Assembly (NCBI GenBank): GCA_049840815.1
Contig: JASGJI010000015.1
Span: 1-64,000 of the forward strand
DNA: 64,000 nucleotides
Direction of reading: 5' to 3'
DNA from: JASGDN01 sp049840815
GTDB taxonomy: Bacteria; Chloroflexota; Chloroflexia; Thermomicrobiales; UBA6265
Positions within the stretch are counted from its first letter, which is position 1; each line of letters starts with the position of its first letter. A program made the position numbers and the translations under genes. This document shows positions 25,159 to 33,794 of the stretch, in pieces. The notes beneath the pieces are model-generated. The model had not been told where the DNA came from. It ran no database searches and saw only the letters and a list, made by a program, of their open reading frames with translations.

Positions 25159-26172
25159 TCACCCTCCCACCGCGATGGCGGGCGCTTCGGTGTGCGCGTC
25201 CACGGACGCGCGCTGGATGGAGGCGAATGTCACCACACCCAGCAATCCGCCCGAGGCGTCGGCGACCGCCGCATGCGGCGCTCCCGATTCGAGCAGCATG
25301 GAGAGTCCATCCCGCAACGACGTCGCGGCGGGAATCGTCGGCATCGCGCTATCCGGGACGATGTGGCTGTCAATGGCGTGCTCAATTGGGAGCAGTCCGA
25401 GTCTCCGCATCGTATCGCGTGCGCCGACAAGCTCCGCGACGAAGTCACTGGCAGGAGCAGTGACGATCTCCAGTGGCGTCCCGACCTGCACGATCTGCCC
25501 ATCGCGCATCACCACAATCCGGTCCGCCAGTTTCACGGCCTCTTCGATATCGTGCGTGACGAAGATGATGGTCTGGCGAAACTGCTGGTGAATGCGCTTC
25601 ACCTCGTCCTGGAGCCGGACGCGGGTGATCGCGTCCAGCGCTCCGAACGGCTCGTCCATCAGCATCGTTCGCGGCCGGGCAGCCAGGGCACGAGCGAGAC
25701 CGACGCGCTGTTGCTCGCCGCCGGAGAGCTGGGCGGGGTAGCGATCGGCGTAGCGGCTGGCCGGAAGCCCGACGAGGTCAAGGAGTTCGTTTACCCGGCG
25801 CGCGATTTCATCCTTCTGCCAGTTGAGCAGCGTCGGAACAACGGCGACATTAGCCTTGACGCTCAGATGCGGAAAGAGACCACTCTGCTGGATCACATAG
25901 CCGATACTGCGGCGCAATTCGACCGCGGGCTTCTGGTGAATCTCGACGCCATCGATGGCGATCTGACCGGAAGTCGGCTCGATGATGCGGTTGATCAGCT
26001 TGAGCAAGGTTGTCTTGCCACAGCCGGAAGGCCCAAGGAGGACAACGAACCCCCCCGGCTCGATGCGGAAGGAAACGCCATCCACCGCCGCCCGGTCGGA
26101 CCGCGGGTAATCCTTCCGGACATTGCTGAAGATGATGCCGCTTCCTCGCTCGCCCGTCTGACCGTCTCGCAT
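25159..26172 (-). CDS. Osmoprotectant ABC transporter ATPase with C-terminal CBS-type domain
   Basis: 337 residues. Walker A GPSGCGKTT (about 44-52), Q-loop YVIQQSGLFP, signature LSGGEQQRVGLARAL (about 142-156), Walker B MLMDEPFGALD (about 164-174) and switch His in FVTHD. Residues beyond about 255 form a CBS-like module (AATSLRDGLSMLLESGAPHAAVADASGGLLGVVTFASI), which in OpuA/OpuC ATPases senses ionic strength. Only one complete CBS motif is clear. ATG 26172 was chosen since the frame above it is not protein-like. Partners are permeases 24504 and 27310 and the binding protein 26244. Confidence 0.93.
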   Translation of the reverse strand: MRDGQTGERGSGIIFSNVRKDYPRSDRAAVDGVSFRIEPGGFVVLLGPSGCGKTTLLKLINRIIEPTSGQIAIDGVEIHQKPAVELRRSIGYVIQQSGLFPHLSVKANVAVVPTLLNWQKDEIARRVNELLDLVGLPASRYADRYPAQLSGGEQQRVGLARALAARPRTMLMDEPFGALDAITRVRLQDEVKRIHQQFRQTIIFVTHDIEEAVKLADRIVVMRDGQIVQVGTPLEIVTAPASDFVAELVGARDTMRRLGLLPIEHAIDSHIVPDSAMPTIPAATSLRDGLSMLLESGAPHAAVADASGGLLGVVTFASIQRASVDAHTEAPAIAVGG

Positions 26173-26243
26173 GCCGTCGATGCCACCCTTCGCGCCGGGA
26201 AATCGCCGGGAAGGGGCTCGTGCCTCCCTCCCGGCGAGGAATG

Positions 26244-27248
26244 CTAGCTGCCGATAAAGCCGTTGTCCGTCAGGTACGTCTTCGCCACGTCGGCGGGGTC
26301 CTTCTTGTCGTCGCCATCCACCTGCCAGTTCAGGCCGGAGAGGATCGCGTCGGTGAGGCTCGTGGTGACCGCGTCGAAGCGCGCCTGGATGTCCGGATGG
26401 GCAGCCAGGACATCGGCACGCACGACCGGCGCGACGTTGTACGGCGGCCAAAGGCCCAGATCGTCCTGAAGCAGCACGAGGTCGTACCCGGAGATCTGCC
26501 CATCGGTGCCGAATGCCAGCACCACCTGCGCATCGCCATCGAGCAGCGCCTGATACTTCAGGCCTGGCGCGACCGGCAGCACGTCCAGCTTGCCGATCCC
26601 CTCGCCGTAGACCCGCTTGAGGCCGAGCAGGCCGTCCTGCCGCTCGGGGAAGTCGGCAGGCGCGGAGATGGTGAGCCCGTCCGCCTGCTCCGCGAGCTGG
26701 GAGATGGTCGTGATGCCCTTCTCCGTCGAGAAGTCCTTCGTCACGGCCAGCGCCTGCGTGTTGTTCGCCTGCGAGCGGGCCAGCCAGATGAGATCGAAGC
26801 GCTCCTTGTACTGCGCGGCGACGAGATCGTAGACGGCCTGGGAGAGATCACCACTCGCGACCGGGCTGGCTTCCATCGCCGGACTCGCCATCGGGGAAGC
26901 CTCCGGGCTCGCGGAGCCACCCTCGGCGTCCGCGACGGTGAGCCCAAGCACCTCGGTCAGTCCCGTGCCGGTGTATTCCGGGTAAAGCGAGATCTGCCCC
27001 TTCGTCAGCGCCTCCTGGGCGATCTGGGTGCCGCCGAGATTCAACGCGTCCTTGGCGTCGATGCCCATATCCTTGAGGACTTCGAGGTACATGTTGCCGA
27101 GGATGAACTGCTCGGTGAAGTCCTTCGAGCCGACCGTAACGGTCTGATCCTGCGCGAGCGTCAGGCGACCGCCAGTCGCGGCGAGCAGCGAAGCGGCCGC
27201 CGGAGCGACAATGGCACCCTTGATCACAGTTCGACGATTCAGAGTCAT
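26244..27248 (-). CDS. Glycine betaine/osmoprotectant-binding protein (OpuCC/ProX-like)
   Basis: 334 residues. A signal sequence (RRTVIKGAIVAPAAASLLAATGG) with paired Arg is followed by TVTVGSKDFTEQFILGNMYLEVLKDMGI, the start of the OpuAC type II binding fold, and later LYPEYTGTGL, which lines the quaternary-amine pocket. Inserted at about 107-125 is a low-complexity segment of repeating SPEASPMASPA units that most relatives lack. Cargo is inferred from family. AAAGGGA precedes ATG 27248. It is gene two of four in the operon. Confidence 0.92.
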   Translation of the reverse strand: MTLNRRTVIKGAIVAPAAASLLAATGGRLTLAQDQTVTVGSKDFTEQFILGNMYLEVLKDMGIDAKDALNLGGTQIAQEALTKGQISLYPEYTGTGLTEVLGLTVADAEGGSASPEASPMASPAMEASPVASGDLSQAVYDLVAAQYKERFDLIWLARSQANNTQALAVTKDFSTEKGITTISQLAEQADGLTISAPADFPERQDGLLGLKRVYGEGIGKLDVLPVAPGLKYQALLDGDAQVVLAFGTDGQISGYDLVLLQDDLGLWPPYNVAPVVRADVLAAHPDIQARFDAVTTSLTDAILSGLNWQVDGDDKKDPADVAKTYLTDNGFIGS

Positions 27249-27309
27249 GCGAGATTCCCTTTCGTTCCGCCGGCGCCCGTTTCGTCGCCGACGGCTTTGG
27301 AGGCTCCGG

Positions 27310-27954
27310 TCACACACCCGTCTTCGGGGTGGTCAGGCGCTCCAATCCTCCCAGAAGCAATTCCGCGGCCAGCACCAGTGCCATCACGGAGAGTGCCCCG
27401 GCGAGAAGGTACGTTCGATCGAGGAGCGAGATGCCGGTGACGATCCACTGCCCGAGGGTGCGGACCCCGGCCAGCGACGCCAGCGTAGCGCTCGCGATGA
27501 TCTCCACCGCCGCCGTCCGCATCCCGGCGACGATCACCGGCAACGCGAGCGGAAGCTGCACGCGCAGGAATCGCTGCCACCCGCTCATGCCGAGACCGGT
27601 CGCGGCCTCCATCACGGCGGCATCGACCTGGCGCATTCCTGTGAAGGTGTTCAGCAACAGCGGCGGTCCGGCCAGGACTGTCAGCGCGATGACTGACGGG
27701 GTGAACCCAATGCCCATCCAGGGGTAGAGGAGGAAGATCAGCGCCAGCGATGGCACGACGCGAATGGTGGCGAGGATGCCGACGACGTTGCCACCGACGC
27801 GGGGCGAGAACGCGCAGAGCATCCCGATCGGGATGAAGATGAGCATCGCGGCGATGAGCGCGGTCGCGCTCAGACGGATGTGCGCCTCCAGCAATCGGGT
27901 GAACTGCTCCGGACGATCCCTGATGAAGTCGATGACCTGACGGATGGACTCCAA
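27310..27954 (-). CDS. Osmoprotectant ABC transporter permease (first gene of operon)
   Basis: 214 residues from TTG 27954, chosen because AAAGGAGC lies ten bases upstream and the protein begins IRQVIDFIRDRP, as in OpuC permeases; the frame above it is not protein-like. Six membrane helices; coupling motif MEAATGLGMSGWQRFLRVQLPLALPVIVAGMRTA (about 115-148). GIGFTPSVIALTVLAGPPLLLNTFTGMRQVD matches the family. It is followed by the binding protein after 61 bases. A TTG start may lower its expression. Confidence 0.9.
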   Translation of the reverse strand: MESIRQVIDFIRDRPEQFTRLLEAHIRLSATALIAAMLIFIPIGMLCAFSPRVGGNVVGILATIRVVPSLALIFLLYPWMGIGFTPSVIALTVLAGPPLLLNTFTGMRQVDAAVMEAATGLGMSGWQRFLRVQLPLALPVIVAGMRTAAVEIIASATLASLAGVRTLGQWIVTGISLLDRTYLLAGALSVMALVLAAELLLGGLERLTTPKTGV

Positions 27955-28198
27955 CGAGCTGGACGCTCCTTTCGACTCGACAGGGCGATGGCCCCGGTAC
28001 GGCTCAACGCCTCCAGCATTGCACGATCCGTTCCGAAGGCGATACCGATTCAGCCTGCCCACTCGATCAGGTGTTCTATTTTTCCCGGCAACATCATCAC
28101 GATCGACACGAAATGGACACAACCTCACTCCTTCGTTCCGGTACGATGGGTGACGGATAGGGACCTTTCAGGATGACCGACCAATCTGGGAGTGTGGA

Positions 28199-29005
28199 AT
28201 GAGACCAGGAACGCACGAGGACATGGTGACGACCGGAGCCGCAGCGAGCAGCGAAGACATCATTCGCGCCCAGGGCGTGGTGAAGACCTACGACACCGGT
28301 GGCACGACCCTCCAGGCCCTGAAGGCCATCGACCTCACGGTACGCCGGGGCGAGATGGTGGCGGTGATGGGTCCGTCAGGATGCGGCAAGACCACGCTCC
28401 TGAACTGCCTCTCCGGGCTGGACTCGGTGAATGCCGGGCAGATCTGGCTCGAAGGGCAGGATCTCGCCACCATGCGCGATCGCGCCCGTACCACGTATCG
28501 CGCGAAGCGGATGGGCTTCATCTTCCAGGTCTACAATCTGCTGCCAGTCCTCAGCGCGGTCGAGAACGTCGAGCTGCCGCTCCTCGTCTCGGGAGTCCGT
28601 CCTGGCGAGGCCCGCAAGCGAGCGATCGAGGCACTCGGAACGGTCGGGCTCGCCGACTGGGCAGGACACAAGCCAGCAGAGCTCTCCGGCGGCCAACGCC
28701 AGCGCGTGACGATTGCGCGATCGCTCGTCAACAATCCGGCCATTGTCTGGGCCGACGAGCCGACTGGCGCCCTCGATTCGAAGTCCGCCACCGAGATCAT
28801 GACCCTCCTGCGCACGCTGAACCGCGACCAGGGTCTGACCCTCGTCATCGTCACGCACGATCCCGGCGTGGGGAAACTCAGCCATCGCATCGTCCGCATG
28901 CAGGATGGCTCGATCGTGGGGGAGGAGCGGCCAACGGCAACGGAGGCCGATTCCGAAGTCGTGACCGAAATCGTCGGACAGGGCAACCTCACGACCGACG
29001 CCTGA
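28199..29005 (+). CDS. ABC transporter ATPase, MacB/LolD type
   Basis: 268 residues. Walker A GPSGCGKTT (about 60-68), Q-loop FIFQVYNLLPVLSAVENVELPLL (the LolD/MacB-specific stretch), signature LSGGQRQRVTIARSL, Walker B IVWADEPTGALDSKS and switch His in VTHD. GGGAG precedes ATG 28199. It is followed after 25 bases by a large FtsX-type permease, its obvious partner. Such pairs export or extract lipids, peptides or drugs, or act mechanically on the envelope; the substrate is not deducible here. Confidence 0.93.
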   Translation: MRPGTHEDMVTTGAAASSEDIIRAQGVVKTYDTGGTTLQALKAIDLTVRRGEMVAVMGPSGCGKTTLLNCLSGLDSVNAGQIWLEGQDLATMRDRARTTYRAKRMGFIFQVYNLLPVLSAVENVELPLLVSGVRPGEARKRAIEALGTVGLADWAGHKPAELSGGQRQRVTIARSLVNNPAIVWADEPTGALDSKSATEIMTLLRTLNRDQGLTLVIVTHDPGVGKLSHRIVRMQDGSIVGEERPTATEADSEVVTEIVGQGNLTTDA

Positions 29006-29030
29006 CGCCACGCGAGAGGGAGGCCACCCC

Positions 29031-32000
29031 ATGAAGACCATCTTCGGCGTCCAGATGACGTCGATTACCATCGCGCTCGTCATCATGCTCGCTATCTGCC
29101 TGCTCTCGGTGCTCCTGATCGCCGTCCGGCGACCAGTGATCTTCAAGCTGGGCATTCGCAACATCCCGCGCCGCAAGACCCAGACGGCGCTGATCGTCGT
29201 CGGCCTGATGCTGGCCACGCTGATCGTGACCGCCGCGCTCGGCACCGGCGACACGCTGAACCGCTCCATCGATGATGCCGCGCTGCGCACGCTCGGCCCC
29301 CTCGATGAGGTGGTCGTCTTCTCCAATGCCGACGACGGCACCGGCGAAATCAACTCGGCCCTCTCGCGCACCATCCCGCAGGCGTCGATCCAGTTGGTGG
29401 AGAAGACGCTTGCCGGGAACGACAACGTGCGTGCGATCGGCGGGGTGCTCTATAGCCAGGCTCCGGTCCTCAACCTCGGCACGAACGATCCCGCTGGAGC
29501 AACCTCGATCCAGGATGTGCTCTCCAAGGCCGAGCAATCCGAGCCGAACGTGACCATTGCCGGCCTCGACCAGTCCACCATCGATGCCCTCGGTGGCATG
29601 AAGACCTCCGACGGCCAGCCGGTGGATCTCACGAACCTTGGCGACGATGGCGTCTATCTCGGCACAGACGCCGCCGACAAGCTGAATGCCAGTGTCGGCG
29701 ACTACGTGGTCTTCTCCCTGAACAACCAGTTCCACGTCGGCGTGGTGAAGGGGATCGTTCCCAGCCAAGCACTCACCGGCAGCGTCCAGCCCGGCATGCC
29801 GTCGATCCTGATGGGTCTCGCCCGCCTCCAGACCCTGAGTGGCAACGAGGGCAAGATCAGCGGCGTCGGCATCGCCAACACCGGCGACCAGCGCAGCAGC
29901 GCCAATCATTCGGATGCTGTGGTCGACACACTCAAGCCAGCACTGAAGGATCAGGGACTCGGCGTCGTGCCGATCAAGTCGGACAATCTGGAACAGGCCG
30001 AACTCGCCGCGAATGTGTTCGTGACCTTCTTCCTCGTCTTCGGCCTCTTCTCCATTGGCGTAGGTATCCTGCTCATCGTCCTCATCTTCACCATGCTTGC
30101 CGCGGAACGCCGCTCCGAGATGGGCATGCAACGCGCGGTCGGCGCCCAACGCGCCGCGCTCATCCAGCAATTCATCGCCGAAGGCACCGGATACTCGCTG
30201 CTCGCGGGCCTCGTCGGGGTCATTGCGGGAGTCGGAGCAACCTGGGCCATCGCCTGGGGCATCGGCGTCGCGATCGGAGATGAGCTCTCCATCAATGCCT
30301 ATGTCTCTCCGAAAAGCATGATGGCCGCATACGCGCTGGGTGTGACGATCACCTTCGTCGCCATCGCGCTCTCCTCGTGGCGGGTTAGCCGCCTGAACAT
30401 CGTCGCCGCCGTCCGCGACATCCCGGATGCCTATCATGCAAAGCGCAACCGCAAGCAGCTGATCTGGGGCATCGTGATGGTCCTGGTCGGGGCACTGGAA
30501 CTCTGGGCCGGCAAGGGCAGCAGCAATGCCTTCCTCTTCACGACGGGTCTGACGCTGGTGCCATTCGGCATCGCCATCATCTGCACCTACTTCGGTGCGC
30601 CGACGCGCCTGGTGCTGAGCCTTGCGTCCATCATCGTGCTCGTGCTGTGGCTGATCCCGGATAGCCTCTTCTCGAAGATCTTCGGCAAGTTCGACGGCGG
30701 CATCGAGATGTTCTTCGTCTCGGGCATCTGCATCGTGGCCGCGGCCACGATCCTGATCCTCCAGAACCTCGATGCCATCCTCTCGCTGGTGGAGCACGTC
30801 GGCAGCCGCACCGGCGGCCAGATTGCTGCAGTGCGGCTGGCCGTCTCCTATCCGGCGGCAAGCAAGAGCCGCACCGGCCTCACCATCGCGATGTTCAGCC
30901 TCATCGTCTTCTCGCTGGTGATGATCGCCACCATCAACGCGAATTTCAGCCAGGCCTTCTTCGGCACGGACGCCAACGCCGGGTGGCAGGTCCGCGTGGA
31001 CGTTCCGCAGACCAACCCGATCCCCGCCTTCGACAAGGCGCTCGCCGACGGTGGCATCGACATGTCGCAGATCGCCGCCGAAGGTAGCCTGACGATGCCG
31101 AACGCGGGGGCGAACCGACTCCGCGCAACCGACACCGATGACTGGGCGCGCTACCCGGTGAACGAGATGGATACCGGGTTCATCGACCACGCGACGATCA
31201 CCTTCACCGGTCGCGCCGAGGGATACGACTCCGACGCAGCAATCCTCGAGGCGCTGAAGACCGACCCGAATGTGGCCGTGGTTGATTCCTTCGCGATCGA
31301 TGATTCCAGCGGCTTCGGCCAGAAACCGCCCCTGCCGATCGCCGGTATCACGTCGTCCGGCACCTTCGCCGCGCCGACCATCTCCGTCGATTCCGGGGAT
31401 GGGCAGCCCAAGCAGGTGAAGATCATCGGCGTGATCGATCCGAAGATCTCCTCCTTGATCGGCCTCTTCGTCGGGCCTCCCACCAGTGGACAGCTCTTCC
31501 CGAACGCAGGTGTCGCGCCAGTCTCCTACTACCTCAGGCTGGCACCCGGCGCGAACACCCGGCAGGTCTCCGATGATGTGGAACGCGCGCTGATCGCCCA
31601 CGGCGCGCAGGCGGTGGACATCGCGCAGGAAGCGAAGGATTCGCAGGCGCAGCAGCGCTCGTTCCTCTATATCCTCGAAGGGTTCATGGGACTCGGCCTG
31701 ATCGTCGGCATCGCGGCCGTGGGCGTGATCTCGTTCCGCGCCATCGTGGAACGGCGGCAGCAGATCGGCATGGTCCGCGCCATCGGCTTCCAGCGCTCGA
31801 CCATCTCGCTCGCATTCGTGATGGAGTCGGCGTTGATCGTGATCCTTGGGGTGCTCTCCGGAGCGGTCTTCGGCCTGATCCTGGCGCGCAACGTGATCGC
31901 CAGCTCGTTCTTCACGGACGGCGGATCGGGGATCTCATTCGTTGTACCGTGGGGGACGGTGCTCGTCACCCTGGCGGCCTCCGTCGTCGCAGCGCTGGCG

Positions 32001-32066
32001 ATGGCGTGGCTTCCGGCGCGGCAGGCAGCGACCGTTTCCCCGGCGGAAGCATTGCGATACGAGTAG
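29031..32066 (+). CDS. Large ABC transporter permease with FtsX-like domains
   Basis: 1011 residues. An N-terminal helix pair and MacB-like outer domain (about 60-300) are followed by an FtsX core of three helices (about 325-460: VFVTFFLVFGLFSIGVGILLIVLIF, RRSEMGMQRAVGAQR, ...). Four extra hydrophobic helices follow (about 475-590). Then comes a second outer domain and a second FtsX core (about 870-1000), which ends with the family's TVSPAEALRYE. The coupling segments ERRSEMGMQRAVGAQ and ERRQQIGMVRAIGFQ occur once in each core, so one chain may form a complete two-core permease. GAGAGGGAGG precedes ATG 29031. Confidence 0.92.
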   Translation: MKTIFGVQMTSITIALVIMLAICLLSVLLIAVRRPVIFKLGIRNIPRRKTQTALIVVGLMLATLIVTAALGTGDTLNRSIDDAALRTLGPLDEVVVFSNADDGTGEINSALSRTIPQASIQLVEKTLAGNDNVRAIGGVLYSQAPVLNLGTNDPAGATSIQDVLSKAEQSEPNVTIAGLDQSTIDALGGMKTSDGQPVDLTNLGDDGVYLGTDAADKLNASVGDYVVFSLNNQFHVGVVKGIVPSQALTGSVQPGMPSILMGLARLQTLSGNEGKISGVGIANTGDQRSSANHSDAVVDTLKPALKDQGLGVVPIKSDNLEQAELAANVFVTFFLVFGLFSIGVGILLIVLIFTMLAAERRSEMGMQRAVGAQRAALIQQFIAEGTGYSLLAGLVGVIAGVGATWAIAWGIGVAIGDELSINAYVSPKSMMAAYALGVTITFVAIALSSWRVSRLNIVAAVRDIPDAYHAKRNRKQLIWGIVMVLVGALELWAGKGSSNAFLFTTGLTLVPFGIAIICTYFGAPTRLVLSLASIIVLVLWLIPDSLFSKIFGKFDGGIEMFFVSGICIVAAATILILQNLDAILSLVEHVGSRTGGQIAAVRLAVSYPAASKSRTGLTIAMFSLIVFSLVMIATINANFSQAFFGTDANAGWQVRVDVPQTNPIPAFDKALADGGIDMSQIAAEGSLTMPNAGANRLRATDTDDWARYPVNEMDTGFIDHATITFTGRAEGYDSDAAILEALKTDPNVAVVDSFAIDDSSGFGQKPPLPIAGITSSGTFAAPTISVDSGDGQPKQVKIIGVIDPKISSLIGLFVGPPTSGQLFPNAGVAPVSYYLRLAPGANTRQVSDDVERALIAHGAQAVDIAQEAKDSQAQQRSFLYILEGFMGLGLIVGIAAVGVISFRAIVERRQQIGMVRAIGFQRSTISLAFVMESALIVILGVLSGAVFGLILARNVIASSFFTDGGSGISFVVPWGTVLVTLAASVVAALAMAWLPARQAATVSPAEALRYE

Positions 32067-32202
32067 GCGTGTACCGTTCGGTATACACTACACACAGATT
32101 TCACGGTTCGGACGGACGGCATTGCCTCTGTGCGTTACCATGACAGCAATTGAGCGGTGACGTTGTCGTCACCGCACCGTAACGCCAATCGATGGAGTCC
32201 GC

Positions 32203-33657
32203 ATGGAACGTCGAGTCAAGATTGTGACCACGCTGGGTCCGGCGGTGAACGAACCCGCTCGCCTGCGAGAACTGATCGCGGCAGGCGCGGACATGGTCCG
32301 CATCAACGCCGCGCACGGGTCAGGGCCAGCCCGCGTCGAGCTCGTGAAGAACGTCCGCGAAGCTGCGGCGGCCGTCGGCAAGCGCGTGCCGATCCTGCTG
32401 GATCTCCAGGGCCTGAAGATCCGCACCGGCCCGCTGCCGGAGGGGAGCCAGCCGGTCGGGTTCGCCCGCGGTAACGCGGTGAAGCTCCTCCCAAGCCCGG
32501 AGCCGACGACGATCGATCAGATCGGCGTGACCTATACCAATCTGCTCGGCGTGATCGAGCCTGGCTCCCGCGTCCTGATCGCCGACGGCCTGATCGAGCT
32601 CCTGATCGACGAGGTGAAGGCCGATCATGCTGTCGCCACCGTCAGCCGGGGCGGTCAGTTGATGGGCAAGCAGGGCGTGACCCTGCCCGGCGCTCCGATC
32701 ACGGGCGGCGCACTGACCGATGCCGACAAGGAGGACGTCGCGTTCGCCGTGGAGCACGGACTGGACTATCTCGGCCTCAGCTTCATCAGCGACGCCAGCG
32801 ACCTGACGCTGACCCGTGACGTCGCCCGCGCGAGCCGAAAGAACGACACCGACCCGATCCCGGGCATCATCTCGAAGATCGAACGCCCACAGGCCCTCGC
32901 GAACCTGCGTGCGATCGCCGAATCCTCCGATGGCATCATGGTCGCCCGGGGCGACCTCGGCGTGCAGCTGCCGCCGGAGCGCGTTCCCCGCGCCCAGAAG
33001 GAGATCATCGGCGTCGCGAATGAGCTTGGCCTGCCAGTGATCACGGCCACGCAGATGCTGGAGTCGATGATCAACCAGCCGGTCGCCACCCGTGCCGAGA
33101 CCAGCGATGTGGCGAACGCCGTCTGGGATGGAACCGACGCGGTCATGCTCTCCGCCGAATCGGCAGTCGGCAAGTACCCGATCGAAGCCGTGCAGACGAT
33201 GGACCGCATCATCCGCGAGGTGGAGAAGGACGGCCCCATCCGATCCGAGGCCTCCAGGATCTCTCCGAAGCTGGACGATCCCGGCGCGCAGTTCGCGGAC
33301 GCGATCGCCCGCGCCACCTATCAACTCGCGGATCAATCGCCTGCACAATACCTGATCGTCTTTTCGAAGACGGGGTCGTCAGTGCGTCACGTCGCGAAGT
33401 ACCGCCCGACGCCGCCGATCATCGCGGCCGTCGATTCGGAGGAAGTCGCCCGCCGCGTCAACCTCGTCTGGGGTGTCGAGAGCGTCGTGGTTCCCGTCGA
33501 GTACGATCCGGACGAGCTCTTCCGCAAGACTGGGCACCTGATCGTGGAAGCTGGCCTCGCGAAGGAGGGCGATTACGCGCTCATCGTGGGATCGCTGCCG
33601 ATGACGAACGTCTCCGGCCGCACGAACCTCGTTCACTTCCGCAAGATCGGCGAGTAG
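32203..33657 (+). CDS. pyk: Pyruvate kinase
   Basis: 484 residues, glycolytic enzyme converting phosphoenolpyruvate and ADP to pyruvate and ATP. Motifs: VKIVTTLGPA at the N-terminus, LDLQGLKIRTG (about 66-76), KGVTLPGAPI-like GVTLPGAPI, FISDASD, IISKIERPQALANL (catalytic Lys and Mg-binding Glu, about 222-236), IMVARGDLGVQ (Mg-binding Asp, about 245-255), ATQMLESM and TRAETSDVANAVWDGTDAVMLS. The C-terminal domain ends SGRTNLVHF. A departure is RINAAHG near residue 32-38, where most enzymes have N.SHG. No promoter was clear upstream. Confidence 0.96.
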   Translation: MERRVKIVTTLGPAVNEPARLRELIAAGADMVRINAAHGSGPARVELVKNVREAAAAVGKRVPILLDLQGLKIRTGPLPEGSQPVGFARGNAVKLLPSPEPTTIDQIGVTYTNLLGVIEPGSRVLIADGLIELLIDEVKADHAVATVSRGGQLMGKQGVTLPGAPITGGALTDADKEDVAFAVEHGLDYLGLSFISDASDLTLTRDVARASRKNDTDPIPGIISKIERPQALANLRAIAESSDGIMVARGDLGVQLPPERVPRAQKEIIGVANELGLPVITATQMLESMINQPVATRAETSDVANAVWDGTDAVMLSAESAVGKYPIEAVQTMDRIIREVEKDGPIRSEASRISPKLDDPGAQFADAIARATYQLADQSPAQYLIVFSKTGSSVRHVAKYRPTPPIIAAVDSEEVARRVNLVWGVESVVVPVEYDPDELFRKTGHLIVEAGLAKEGDYALIVGSLPMTNVSGRTNLVHFRKIGE

Positions 33658-33702
33658 CAGTCGCGCCGATTCCGGAATCCTGATAGCCTTTGCGCAATCG
33701 AA

Positions 33703-33744
33703 CGAACTCCGGCCCGGCGGCATCTCCCCCGGGACCGGAGTTCG
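33703..33744 (+). promoter_or_regulatory. Strong hairpin between pyk and argG
   Basis: Arms CGAACTCCGG (33703-33712) and CCGGAGTTCG (33735-33744), extended inward by CCCGG/CCGGG with one bulged A, give about 15 paired bases with an 11-base loop. It lies 45 bases after the pyk stop and 51 before argG. There is no T run. It may end pyk, stabilise an RNA end or control argG. Confidence 0.55.
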
Positions 33745-33794
33745 GCCTGTATCTCGCGGCCCCATGCCGCATCATGTCCACGGAGCACGTTTCG

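Noticed and set aside
28989..31601. 870-codon minus-strand frame
   Set aside because: Antisense to the FtsX-type permease; Asp/His/Arg-rich without fold, codon-bias shadow.
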